Shown here: positions 8,403 to 17,034 of the stretch, piece after piece
Layout of the letters: every line of letters begins with the position of its first letter
Numbering within the stretch: position 1 is the stretch's first letter
From: Chryseobacterium geocarposphaerae
Lineage (GTDB): Bacteria; Bacteroidota; Bacteroidia; Flavobacteriales; Weeksellaceae
Length of the DNA stretch: 64,000 nt
Reading direction: 5' to 3'
Assembly (NCBI RefSeq): GCF_002797535.1
Contig: NZ_PGFD01000002.1
Location: forward strand, 62,001 to 126,000
Translations under genes and position numbers: made by a program
Notes under the pieces: generated by a model
What the model saw: only the letters and a program-made list of their open reading frames with translations
Told to the model about the DNA's origin: nothing
Database searches by the model: none

Positions 8403-9716
8403 ATGATCTCCAAAAGTAAATATCTTATTTTGCTGTTTGCCTTCCTTTTTCTCCTGCTGTTGGGGATTCAGGTATACTTCATGTATAAAACTTACCTGGT
8501 AAAAGAACGGGATATTTACAGAACTGTTCATCAGGGCTTAACCAACTATACCGATAAACTGGAAGAAATAAGCAACGCAAAAAATGTTTCCCTAGAAGAC
8601 GATCTGCAGAAAATCTTCATTAAATACCGCAACAAAAAAATCAGCAAAGAAGAATTTCTGGGATATTTTGAGCAAAATAAAAGAAATACAGAAGCTCAAA
8701 TAAGCAATTATATAGACAACCATTTTAAAAAGGAAGGTTATAAAATTGCTGCCAAAATTCAATATACTTCTATCCTTTCTCTTCCTGACAAAACTCCTCT
8801 CATCGATAAGCCTGTTGTTTTATATGAAACAAAGAATAAATTAAAAAAAACCGGGATTTCAAGTTCGGGAAAATGGGAGACCTCTTCAACATCTACTACA
8901 GATGGCGAATTGAACAAAAGAGATTCTTTTATTGTTGAAAGCATTACAGAATTTGAAATTTTAAATATTAAAACTATCATATTTAAAGAGCTTATTTTGC
9001 TGTTTTCATGCTGTTTTTTACTGCTTGCAAGTGTTTTAGCTCTCTTTATTTTTACGGTCAGGAATTTAATCAAACAACAGAAACAGGTAGAAGTTCTTCA
9101 TACTGTTGTAGATAATATTTCGCATGAATTTAAAACACCTATCGCTACGTTGAAAATTGCAGCAAAAGCTTTAAAAAAAGACTGGAATCCTGAAACCCTT
9201 CCTTTGATCGACCGGCAGATCAGCCGCCTCGAAAGTCTTATGAAGCAGCTCCACAAAGATGAATACGGAGAAATCCTTTTTATTAAACCTGAAGACTGGG
9301 CTTTTTTTATCCAGGATTTAGCCTTTACTTATCCTGAGATTACCTTTGCTTCTGAAATCAACGTTACCAAAGAGCTTCCATTTGATAAGAGCCTTCTGGA
9401 AACCATCATTAAAAATCTTTGTGAAAACAGTGTAAAATACGGAGCTTCTTTAGTAAAGGTCAATATTGCGGATCTTCATGAGAATCTTATGATAGAAATT
9501 TCTGATAATGGAGAAGGTATAGAAAAGAAAGAGCTGAAAAATATCTTCGAAAAGTTCTACAGAATCCAGTCCAACAACATCCATAATACGAAAGGATTGG
9601 GATTGGGGCTGTATTTTGTGAAAAAAATTATCGATCAGTACAAAGGAAAGATTGAAGTAATTTCTCAGCCCAAAGAAGGCACTCTCTTTAAAATAAATCT
9701 ACCCTATGAAAATTAA
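8403..9716 (+). CDS. Sensor histidine kinase (HisKA class)
   Basis: I place the start at the ATG at 8403 rather than the adjoining TTG at 8400; the protein then has 437 residues. It has a membrane helix at about 7-27, a roughly 165-residue periplasmic region, a second helix (about 196-218), a HisKA domain with His241 in ISHEFKTP, and a HATPase domain with N-box (NLCENSVKYG), G1 (DNGEGI) and G2 (GLGLGLYF) boxes. The overall architecture resembles the RprX-type kinases of Bacteroidota. It overlaps its response regulator by 11 bases. The upstream divergent gene encodes an outer membrane receptor, a plausible target. Confidence 0.94.
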   Translation: MISKSKYLILLFAFLFLLLLGIQVYFMYKTYLVKERDIYRTVHQGLTNYTDKLEEISNAKNVSLEDDLQKIFIKYRNKKISKEEFLGYFEQNKRNTEAQISNYIDNHFKKEGYKIAAKIQYTSILSLPDKTPLIDKPVVLYETKNKLKKTGISSSGKWETSSTSTTDGELNKRDSFIVESITEFEILNIKTIIFKELILLFSCCFLLLASVLALFIFTVRNLIKQQKQVEVLHTVVDNISHEFKTPIATLKIAAKALKKDWNPETLPLIDRQISRLESLMKQLHKDEYGEILFIKPEDWAFFIQDLAFTYPEITFASEINVTKELPFDKSLLETIIKNLCENSVKYGASLVKVNIADLHENLMIEISDNGEGIEKKELKNIFEKFYRIQSNNIHNTKGLGLGLYFVKKIIDQYKGKIEVISQPKEGTLFKINLPYEN

Positions 9717-10392
9717 GATCCTTTTAGCAGAAGACGATTCCGATTTTGGAATGATCCTGAAGCAGTATCTGGAACTGGAGGATTTTGAAGTCGTTTGGTT
9801 TCAGAATCCTCAAGATATTACAGAGATTTTAAAATCTGATTTTTCTTTTCATATTGGAATTTTGGATATTATGATGCCCCATATTGACGGCTTTTCATTA
9901 GCTAAAATGATTTTAAAGGAGAAACCTGACTTTCCTATCCTGTTTTTAACGGCAAAAAATCAAAAAATTGACCGGTTAACAGGCTTAAAAATTGGAGCCG
10001 ACGACTATATTTCCAAACCCTGCGATCCTGAAGAGCTTATTTTGAGAATTAAGAACATTCTTAAAAGAACTTTACCCGCAACCACAGAAACGCAGATAAA
10101 GATCGGAAACTATTTTTTAGATACGGAAAAACTTCTGCTCTCTCATCAGGACGGAAATATTCGTTTAACAATACGCGAACAGCAACTTTTGCTTTATTTG
10201 TTGAAACACAATCAAAAAACGATAAAGAGGGATGATATTTTGAACAATCTGTGGGAAACCAATGATTATTTTACGGGAAGAAGCCTTGATGTTTTTATCA
10301 GCAGATTAAGAAAATATTTTATCAACGATCCTGAAATCAAAATCCAATCCCTGAGAGGAATTGGATTTGAAATAGATTTTCCGACAAACTAA
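9706..10392 (+). CDS. OmpR-family response regulator
   Basis: The 228-residue protein has a receiver domain (about 4-118) with acidic residues Glu9-Asp10-Asp11 and phosphoacceptor Asp54 in ILDIMMP, then a winged-helix DNA-binding domain (about 130-226) ending in the GIGFEIDF strand. It overlaps the kinase gene by 11 bases and is its partner. The regulator at 16313-16993 shares the segment GRSLDVFISRLRK, so the two pairs are paralogs. It converges with the next gene with only 5 bases between stops. Confidence 0.95.
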   Translation: MKIKILLAEDDSDFGMILKQYLELEDFEVVWFQNPQDITEILKSDFSFHIGILDIMMPHIDGFSLAKMILKEKPDFPILFLTAKNQKIDRLTGLKIGADDYISKPCDPEELILRIKNILKRTLPATTETQIKIGNYFLDTEKLLLSHQDGNIRLTIREQQLLLYLLKHNQKTIKRDDILNNLWETNDYFTGRSLDVFISRLRKYFINDPEIKIQSLRGIGFEIDFPTN

Positions 10393-10397
10393 TCTTA

Positions 10398-11225
10398 TTA
10401 GAAAGAAAGATCTACCAACACCGGAAAGTGATCCGATGGATACAGCAGGTTTTCTCTTTTGTCATTGATATGTCTGTGAGATTTTATTTTGAATCCTTTG
10501 ACAAAGATATAGTCGATTCTTTCTTTTGGAACTTCATTTACATTAAATCCGGTAAATGTTCCAACAGGCCCATAATGCTTGGTTTCAGAATGAAAGAAAG
10601 AGTCTGTTAAATTCTGAGAAAGTATTTTAATAGGTTCCGTATCATCAGTTAAGTTGAAATCACCACTTAAGGTTACCGGTAAATTTTTAGGATTAATTTC
10701 TTTGATCTTCTTTAAAATTAAATCCGCAGATTTCACTCTTGCCACATTTCCGATATGATCGAAGTGAAGATTGAGCGCCATAAATTCTTTTTTAGACTTT
10801 TTATCTTTGAAAACAGCATACGTACAAACCCTGTTGTAAGCGGCATCCCAACCCTTTGAGGGCTTTTCAGGAGTTTCAGACAACCAGAATGTTCCTGAAT
10901 TTAAAACCTGAAGTCTGCTGGTATCATAAAAAATAGCAGAAAACTCTCCTTTTTCTTTTCCGTCATCTCTTCCCACTCCTACATAATCATAGTTTTTTAA
11001 TCCGTTCTTAATATCTTTCATTTGTTCCGGAAGCGCTTCCTGAACTCCGAAATAATCCGGATGATAATAGCTTAATAAGTCGATTGCATCCTGTTTCCTC
11101 TGTGTCCAGGCATTATCTTTATCCGATTCTACCTGAAGTCTGATGTTGAAACTCATTACTTTCAGATCCTGAGAAAAATTGAGGATAAAAAGTAATACCA
11201 ATAGCCCTGAAAATTTAAATTTCAT
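10398..11225 (-). CDS. Secreted endonuclease/exonuclease/phosphatase-family protein
   Basis: The 275-residue protein has a signal peptide (about 1-18) and then a complete EEP domain. Visible signature residues include Asn in SFNIR (about 26), Glu in FGVQEA, the HFDH segment, Asp-Phe-Asn in SGDFNLTDD and the terminal SDHFPV. The family hydrolyses phosphodiester bonds in nucleic acids, lipids or sugar phosphates, usually with Mg. Export suggests an extracytoplasmic substrate; the exact one cannot be told. It is transcribed alone and converges on the response regulator. Confidence 0.9.
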   Translation of the reverse strand: MKFKFSGLLVLLFILNFSQDLKVMSFNIRLQVESDKDNAWTQRKQDAIDLLSYYHPDYFGVQEALPEQMKDIKNGLKNYDYVGVGRDDGKEKGEFSAIFYDTSRLQVLNSGTFWLSETPEKPSKGWDAAYNRVCTYAVFKDKKSKKEFMALNLHFDHIGNVARVKSADLILKKIKEINPKNLPVTLSGDFNLTDDTEPIKILSQNLTDSFFHSETKHYGPVGTFTGFNVNEVPKERIDYIFVKGFKIKSHRHINDKRENLLYPSDHFPVLVDLSF

Positions 11226-11247
11226 TATTCTTAATTAAAAAGTTAAA

Positions 11248-11255
11248 CAAAAATA
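11248..11255 (-). promoter_or_regulatory. Bacteroidetes -7 box for the EEP-family gene
   Basis: The minus strand reads TATTTTTG (TAnnTTTG), about 22 bases before the start at 11225. Confidence 0.5.
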
Positions 11256-11308
11256 AAACATATGTCTCATAAAGAAGCAATGAATGCCGATTTATTATTG
11301 AAAACAAA

Positions 11309-11334
11309 AAACTCCGGAATATATTCCGGAGTTT
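11309..11334 (-). terminator. Terminator after the second M1 peptidase
   Basis: AACTCCGGAAT/ATTCCGGAGTT forms a near-perfect palindrome. On the minus strand it is followed by TTTTTGTTTT, so it ends the gene whose stop is at 11397. Confidence 0.8.
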
Positions 11335-11396
11335 AAATATCTGAATTATTTCTTTTTAGTAAATTAAATTCCTTTGAACCTTTTTTTAATAACTTT

Positions 11397-13364
11397 TTAC
11401 TTGGAAGGCTGATCGTCAGAACTCCAGCTGTTATTTTTAGGATTCACATCTGGAATCTGAGAATTAGGATCCAGTTTTACCTGAGCTATTTCTTTTGTCG
11501 AATCGATTTTAAAGGTCCATTCCGTATTCCGTTTCCAGACTTCTATCGGTAATTTTACGATTTGTTCCGTACCATCTTTAAATTTCACCTGAACGGTTGT
11601 CGGCATCGGTAATTGCCCCAGGTTTTCAACGGTAATCTGCGCTCCGTTTTTAAAGTCTCCGTTTACATACTTCACATTTTTTACATACTGGTCGATTTTC
11701 CATTTATTGATAAACCAGCCTCTCCAGAACCAGTTAAGCTCTTCTCCGGAAACATTCTCCATCGTGTGGAAGAAATCCCAAGGAGTAGGATGCTTGAAAG
11801 CCCAACGGTCGATATACATTCTGAATGCCTTATCGAATTTCGCAGGTCCTAAAATCGAATTTCTTAAAACTTCCAGTCCAAGCCCCGGTTTATAATACGC
11901 TAAAACCCCGATGCTTCTTTCTTTCATATTATCCGGTCCCACCATGATGGGCTCAAAGTTATCGTTCATCAGGAAGCCTCCCATTTGGGCAATATTTTTC
12001 TTCTCATAATATTCACCTTTATTGAACGCCTCTGTTGAAAGTTCGTTGATAAAAGTATTGAAACCTTCATCCATCCAGGCAAATAATCTTTCATTGGAAC
12101 CTACAATCATTGGGAACCAGTTGTGCCCGAACTCATGATCAGTAACGCCCCAAAGATCACCTCCTTTAGAGTTCATATGGCAAAAAACAATTCCGGGATA
12201 TTCCATTCCCCCTTCATTACCGGCAACATTTGTGGCCGCAGGATACGTATATTCATACCATTTCGCTGAATAATGTTCGATTGCTGCCTTTGTATATTCT
12301 GTTGATCTTCCCCATGCTTTTTCTCCGGCACTTTCTGCAGGATAGGCTGAAATCGCTAAAGATTTTTTACCGCTTGGGAGATTAATTTTTGCTGCGTCTA
12401 CGATAAATGCAGCAGAAGACGCCCATGCAAAATCTCTTGCCTGATTAATTCTAAACTTCCAAGTTTTTGTTCCGGTTGCCTGATTTTTACCCAATTCAGA
12501 TTCCGGGCGAATCATTATTGTTTTATCGTTATTTCTGGCTTCTTCCCATCGTTTATTTTCTTCTTTTGTATAGACTTCTTTTGCATTAAGCAGTTCTCCT
12601 GAAGCAACCACATATTGATTGGCCGGAACGGTGATATTCGCGGTAATGTTCCCATATTCCAGATAGAATTCAGAAGCTCCGAGATAAGGCATCGTATTCC
12701 ATCCTAAAACATCATCATATACACACATTCTTGGGTACCACTGCGCCATCGTAAAGATTTTTCCATTCTTGGTATCCTGTATTCCCATTCTGTCGGATCC
12801 GTATTTTGGAGAGAGGAAAGAGTATTCAATTTTAAGTTTTGCAACACCGCCGTTAGATTTAAGCTCTTCAGGAAGATCAATCTGCATTCTGGTATCTGTA
12901 ATGGTATATTTTACGTCTTTCCCGTTATATTTCACCGATTTTATTTTGTAACCTCCGTCAAATTCCTCACCATGAGCACCATTTCTGCTTCCCGACATAG
13001 GTACTACGGCATTTCCTCTTGATTTTTTTTCAAATAAATTCTGATCCAGCTGCAGCCATAAAAACCCCATCCTATCCGGACTGTTATTGGTATAAGTAAT
13101 CTCTGCGGTTCCGGAGATTTCATTTTTAGTTTCATTAAGGCTTACATTCAAATGATAATCTGCAGAGTTTTGCCAATATGCATGTCCCGGTTGCCCGCTT
13201 GCCGATCTGGTTTCAGTACCGGTTTGTGGATAGAAAAATGGCTTAAATACTTCTACATAATCATATTTTGGTGATTCCTGAGCATACGTTAGTTGCCCAA
13301 AAAGAGCAACAGCAACGGCAGAAATAAGAGTTGGAAGTTTAAAGTTCATTGAAATTCTTTTCAT
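11397..13364 (-). CDS. Secreted M1-family metallopeptidase (paralog)
   Basis: The 655-residue protein has a signal peptide ending near TYAQ (about residue 28; a second in-frame ATG at 13349 would also work), an N-terminal beta domain, and an M1 catalytic domain with HEFGH at 410-414, Glu in WMDEGF as third zinc ligand, and a GGMEYP substrate loop. It ends in a hydrophilic tail, not a T9SS domain. It should be an exported aminopeptidase-like enzyme. A terminator-like hairpin ends just 7 bases upstream of its start, leaving little room for a promoter. It resembles the peptidase at 3930-5795. Confidence 0.92.
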   Translation of the reverse strand: MKRISMNFKLPTLISAVAVALFGQLTYAQESPKYDYVEVFKPFFYPQTGTETRSASGQPGHAYWQNSADYHLNVSLNETKNEISGTAEITYTNNSPDRMGFLWLQLDQNLFEKKSRGNAVVPMSGSRNGAHGEEFDGGYKIKSVKYNGKDVKYTITDTRMQIDLPEELKSNGGVAKLKIEYSFLSPKYGSDRMGIQDTKNGKIFTMAQWYPRMCVYDDVLGWNTMPYLGASEFYLEYGNITANITVPANQYVVASGELLNAKEVYTKEENKRWEEARNNDKTIMIRPESELGKNQATGTKTWKFRINQARDFAWASSAAFIVDAAKINLPSGKKSLAISAYPAESAGEKAWGRSTEYTKAAIEHYSAKWYEYTYPAATNVAGNEGGMEYPGIVFCHMNSKGGDLWGVTDHEFGHNWFPMIVGSNERLFAWMDEGFNTFINELSTEAFNKGEYYEKKNIAQMGGFLMNDNFEPIMVGPDNMKERSIGVLAYYKPGLGLEVLRNSILGPAKFDKAFRMYIDRWAFKHPTPWDFFHTMENVSGEELNWFWRGWFINKWKIDQYVKNVKYVNGDFKNGAQITVENLGQLPMPTTVQVKFKDGTEQIVKLPIEVWKRNTEWTFKIDSTKEIAQVKLDPNSQIPDVNPKNNSWSSDDQPSK

Positions 13365-13371
13365 AATAGGT

Positions 13372-13403
13372 AAAAAAAATCCCGGAATCGTTACAGATCC
13401 GGG
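13372..13403 (-). terminator. Terminator-like hairpin between SDR and M1 peptidase genes
   Basis: On the minus strand a CCCGGA/TCCGGG stem is followed by an eight-T run. It fits a terminator for the SDR gene, but it ends only 7 bases before the next start codon, so it could also act as an attenuator for the M1 peptidase. Confidence 0.7.
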
Positions 13404-13423
13404 AAATTAATATCACTTTTTAA

Positions 13424-14305
13424 TCAATTTGATTTTTTAGCCTTGATCATTGCTTCTAAAGCATCCCACATTTCCTGGGGAATATCTTCAAGCATGTTGA
13501 ATTCACCCGCTCCCTGTAGCCATTCTCCTCCATCAATAGTCACTACTTCCCCATTCATATAAGCAGAATAGTCAGATACTAAATAAGCTGCTAAATTGGC
13601 CAGCTCCTGATGTTCTCCCACTCTTCTCAACGGAACTTTTTTCTTCATATCGAATTTTTCCTGCAGATCTCCCGGGAGCAATCTGTCCCACGCACCTTTT
13701 GTAGGGAAAGGTCCCGGAGCAATTGCATTAAAACGGATTCCATATTTTGCCCATTCTACTGCCAAAGATCTCGTCATTGCCAAAACTCCCGCTTTTGCAC
13801 AGGCTGAAGGAACAACATATGCAGACCCCGTCCAGGAATAAGTCGTCACAATATTCAAAACCGTACCCGGAGATTTTGAATCTATCCAATGTTTCCCGAT
13901 AGAAAGGGTACAGTTTTTTGTTCCTTTTAAAACAATATCTAAAATAGAATCGAATGCAGAGTGGGTTAGCCTTTCAGTTGGAGAGATAAAATTTCCCGCT
14001 GCATTATTCAGTAAAATGTCAATTTTTCCGAACTCTTTCAGAGTAGCTTCTTTCATGGCTTCTACCTCATCCCAGTTTCTCACGTCGCAGACAACACAAA
14101 GAACTTTTCCTCCGGTTTCTTCTTCCAACTCTTTAGCTGTTCCTTGTAGCTTTTCTAAATTTCTTGAAGTGATCACTACTTTTGCACCCAGTTGAAGGAA
14201 ATATCTGGTCATTGCTTTTCCAAGACCGCTTCCGCCTCCCGTGACGATGGCTACTTTATCTTTCAGCGCTTCTTCACGCAGCATTGGTTGTGTATAAAGA
14301 TTCAT
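13424..14305 (-). CDS. 2,4-dienoyl-CoA reductase-like SDR oxidoreductase
   Basis: This 293-residue short-chain dehydrogenase has the cofactor loop TGGGSGLG at 22-29 and NNAAG at 100-104. The usual YxxxK is absent: the position four residues before Lys171 is Ser167, and a Tyr is found at 156 instead. This shifted Tyr/Ser/Lys arrangement, together with the VVPSACAKAGV and FNAIAPGP segments, matches mitochondrial 2,4-dienoyl-CoA reductase (human DECR1 Tyr199, Ser210, Lys214). The likely role is NADPH-dependent reduction of dienoyl-CoA esters during breakdown of unsaturated fatty acids. The protein is cytosolic. No other beta-oxidation genes are nearby. Confidence 0.88.
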   Translation of the reverse strand: MNLYTQPMLREEALKDKVAIVTGGGSGLGKAMTRYFLQLGAKVVITSRNLEKLQGTAKELEEETGGKVLCVVCDVRNWDEVEAMKEATLKEFGKIDILLNNAAGNFISPTERLTHSAFDSILDIVLKGTKNCTLSIGKHWIDSKSPGTVLNIVTTYSWTGSAYVVPSACAKAGVLAMTRSLAVEWAKYGIRFNAIAPGPFPTKGAWDRLLPGDLQEKFDMKKKVPLRRVGEHQELANLAAYLVSDYSAYMNGEVVTIDGGEWLQGAGEFNMLEDIPQEMWDALEAMIKAKKSN

Positions 14306-14409
14306 ACGTTTTATTTTTTCTTAAAAATAATAAATATTGAAACGCCAGCCTTTAAAATATATCAAGAAATAATGCAGCAAATAATTGTTTTTAAATCAAT
14401 ACGGATAAA

Positions 14410-14447
14410 AATAAAAACAGCCTGATAAATAATATCAGACCGTTTTA
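14410..14447 (-). terminator. Terminator after the DUF1573 gene
   Basis: The minus strand forms an imperfect stem (AACGGTCTGATA with TATCAGGCTGTT) followed by TTTATTTT, 22 bases past the stop. Confidence 0.6.
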
Positions 14448-14468
14448 TATTGAACAAGATTAAATTAA

Positions 14469-14882
14469 TTAAGAAGCCACTACAGTTCCTTTGAAAGAAA
14501 GTGTTTTTGGAGTTTTGCTGTCACTTGTTGTAACGTTTACCGTTTTTATAAATGCACCAACGTTCGCTGCATTGTAGCTCGCCTCAACAAAACCTTTTTT
14601 TCCAGGAAGGATTGGAGTTTTTGTGTAATCAGCAGTTGTACATCCGCAAGACGGCGCTACATTTTCAATAATGATAGGCTTGTTAGACGTGTTAGTAAAT
14701 TCAAATCTGATTACTTTTGGTTTTCCTTGAGGAATATTTCCAACGTCGATAGATTCTGATTTCCATTTAATAGCATCTGCAAGCACTCTTACAACTGGTG
14801 AATTGTCAGTCGGAAGTACGTTTGCATAAAAAGGAGAGCATGCTAAAACAGCTAAAAGTGCTGTAATTTTTAAATTTTTCAT
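14469..14882 (-). CDS. DUF1573 periplasmic protein
   Basis: The 137-residue protein has a signal peptide (about 1-20) and one Ig-like beta domain of the DUF1573 family, recognised by the VAPSCGCTTADYTK stretch and by the PGKKGFVEASYN segment. The family is widespread in Bacteroidota and its molecular role is not settled; the fold suggests binding or a structural role outside the cytoplasm. It stands alone between an SDR gene and a divergent kinase gene. A TAnnTTTG-like box lies upstream on the minus strand. Confidence 0.88.
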   Translation of the reverse strand: MKNLKITALLAVLACSPFYANVLPTDNSPVVRVLADAIKWKSESIDVGNIPQGKPKVIRFEFTNTSNKPIIIENVAPSCGCTTADYTKTPILPGKKGFVEASYNAANVGAFIKTVNVTTSDSKTPKTLSFKGTVVAS

Positions 14883-14935
14883 GAGTATAAATTTTAATAA
14901 TTATAAAAAGCTGATGATTATCTCTTTCGATAAAG

Positions 14936-14943
14936 CAAATGTA
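14936..14943 (-). promoter_or_regulatory. Bacteroidetes -7 box for the DUF1573 gene
   Basis: The minus strand reads TACATTTG, about 54 bases before the start at 14882. A TTG lies 15 bases further upstream (14959-14961), closer than the usual spacing. Confidence 0.45.
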
Positions 14944-14994
14944 AGATGAATTTGAATACAAGTTGTTAATCGATATCAAACATTTGTTAATAAG

Positions 14995-15027
14995 TTGTTA
15001 ACGATAAAAAATTAATAGATATTTTTG
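14995..15027 (+). promoter_or_regulatory. Bacteroidetes-type promoter for the second kinase pair
   Basis: A TTG at 14995-14997 and TATTTTTG at 15020-15027 are 22 bases apart, within the range for sigma-A of Bacteroidota. The leader would be about 14 bases. Confidence 0.6.
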
Positions 15028-15046
15028 GATAATATTGTTTCTGTAA

Positions 15047-16294
15047 ATGGAAATAAAAAGACTTAATATTATTATAACTCTCGGGTTTGTAGCTATTATC
15101 GGAATTTTGATAGCCCAGCTCCTGTGGACCCGCCAAGCTTATAATTTAGAAGATCAGAAATTCAACCAAAAAGTAAATATTGCCTTACTGGAAGTTGTAG
15201 AAAAACTGTCTGGAGGAAAAACTTCTTTTGCCGAAAACCCTGTTCAGAATATTTCTAATGATTATTATGTGGTTAATATTAATAATGAATTTCATCCGGC
15301 AGTTTTAGAACATTATTTAAAAACAGAATTTACCCGTTTTCAGATCAATACCAATTACGTATATGCTCTATACAATTGTCATAGCGATAAGATGATCTAT
15401 GGAAAATTTGTTTCCTCACATCAGGAAAGCCCAAACTATAAGGTGATCCAGTTTCCGAAACATAAAAACCTGGTCTATTATTTTTCTATCCGTTTTCCGG
15501 ACAAAACAACATACCTGATCAGTTCACTGAGGTTTTGGTATCTGCTTACATTCGCCTTGATCATTATTCTTCTAGTGTATGTATATTCAATTTACACGAT
15601 TATTCAGCAGAAAAAGTTTTCAGAACTACAGAGAGATTTCATCAATAATATGACGCATGAATTTAAGACCCCTCTTTCATCTATCCTTTTGGCTTCTGAA
15701 GCGTTGACAAAACAAGATCAGGTAAAAGAAAATTCAAAACTGCAGACTTACACTTCCATTATTACCGATCAAAGTCATAAGCTTAACAGTCATATTGAAA
15801 AAATACTGAATATTGCCAAAAATGATGCTTCAGGATTGTCATTAAAACCTCAGAGAATTATTCTGCTTCCTTTTATTCAGGAAATTGCAGATACCGTAAA
15901 ACAAAAGAATGAAAACATTTCCATTGAAATCAATATTGACAGTGATACCTCGGTTATAGCCGATGAATTTCATTTTAGCAATATCATTTACAATATTTTA
16001 GACAATTCTATTAAATATTGCGAAACCATACCAATTATTACCATTTCTTCATTTAAAGATTCAAAAGGCTTATATTTAAAGTTTAAAGACAATGGAATAG
16101 GAATTCCCGCTAAAAATATTCCTCATATTTTTGATAAGTTTTATAGAGTAAATACCTGTAAAAGTGATGAGGTGAATGGCTTTGGACTAGGATTATTTTA
16201 TGTAAAAAAAGTTGTTCAGCAACATAACTGGAAAATTTCAGTTGAAAATAACAGTGATAAAGGAATTACCATCACCCTGTTTTTACCCTTTTAA
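15047..16294 (+). CDS. Sensor histidine kinase (HisKA class, RprX-like)
   Basis: The 415-residue protein has an N-terminal membrane helix (about 7-28), a periplasmic region of about 130 residues, a second helix (about 163-185), a HisKA domain with His204 in MTHEFKTPLSS, and a HATPase domain with N-box (ILDNSIKYC), DNGIGIP and GLGLFYV boxes. It is the same type of kinase as the one at 8403. The regulator begins 18 bases after its stop. The gene after that encodes a GH92 mannosidase, so control of glycan use is a possible role. Confidence 0.94.
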   Translation: MEIKRLNIIITLGFVAIIGILIAQLLWTRQAYNLEDQKFNQKVNIALLEVVEKLSGGKTSFAENPVQNISNDYYVVNINNEFHPAVLEHYLKTEFTRFQINTNYVYALYNCHSDKMIYGKFVSSHQESPNYKVIQFPKHKNLVYYFSIRFPDKTTYLISSLRFWYLLTFALIIILLVYVYSIYTIIQQKKFSELQRDFINNMTHEFKTPLSSILLASEALTKQDQVKENSKLQTYTSIITDQSHKLNSHIEKILNIAKNDASGLSLKPQRIILLPFIQEIADTVKQKNENISIEINIDSDTSVIADEFHFSNIIYNILDNSIKYCETIPIITISSFKDSKGLYLKFKDNGIGIPAKNIPHIFDKFYRVNTCKSDEVNGFGLGLFYVKKVVQQHNWKISVENNSDKGITITLFLPF

Positions 16295-16312
16295 AATATT
16301 AAAGTGCAATTC

Positions 16313-16993
16313 ATGGAGAAATCTAAAATTTTATATGCTGAAGACGACAACACCATAGCTTTTCTCGTTCAGGACAGCCTGGAAAGTTATTATGATATTT
16401 GCTGGTATCCGGACGGGAAATCTGCGCTGGAAGCATTTAATAATGAGAGTTTCGATATTTGCCTTTTAGACATCATGATGCCTGAAATGAACGGCTTTGA
16501 ACTGGCACAATATATCCGTGAAGAAAATTCTGAAATTCCCATCATTTTTATTTCTGCCAAAGCTTTAAAGGAAGACAGGATTAAAGGATTAAAAATAGGT
16601 GCGGATGATTATTTGGTAAAGCCTTTCAGTATTGAAGAATTGATCCTGAAGATTGAAGTGTTCCTCAAACGTTCTAAAAAAACAGAATCCTCTTCACAGA
16701 AATATAAAGTCGGAAAATTTAACTTTGATCCTAAAAACTACACGCTGCAAAATCAGGAAAATACGATAACTCTTACCCAAAGAGAGGCCGAGCTCCTGTT
16801 ATATTTTATTCGCAATAAAAACACAGTCCTGAAAAGACAGGAGATATTGAAAGCCATTTGGGGTGATGACGATTATTTTATGGGACGAAGCCTTGATGTT
16901 TTTATTTCAAGATTAAGGAAGATTTTCACTCAGGAAAATAATATTATAATTGAAAATATCCACGGGATAGGTTTCCGTTTTTCAGAAAAATAA
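16313..16993 (+). CDS. OmpR-family response regulator
   Basis: I choose the ATG at 16313 (226 residues) over a GTG three codons earlier. The receiver domain carries Glu10-Asp11-Asp12 and phosphoacceptor Asp53 in LLDIMMP; the C-terminal winged helix (about 128-224) ends in GIGFRFSE. It partners the preceding kinase. It is a close relative of the regulator at 9706-10392, including a shared GRSLDVFISRLRK stretch. The GH92 gene starts 41 bases downstream in the same direction. Confidence 0.95.
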   Translation: MEKSKILYAEDDNTIAFLVQDSLESYYDICWYPDGKSALEAFNNESFDICLLDIMMPEMNGFELAQYIREENSEIPIIFISAKALKEDRIKGLKIGADDYLVKPFSIEELILKIEVFLKRSKKTESSSQKYKVGKFNFDPKNYTLQNQENTITLTQREAELLLYFIRNKNTVLKRQEILKAIWGDDDYFMGRSLDVFISRLRKIFTQENNIIIENIHGIGFRFSEK

Positions 16994-17034
16994 TCAACAA
17001 GTTTTATATACATTTACTTTTCAAAAATCTCCAT

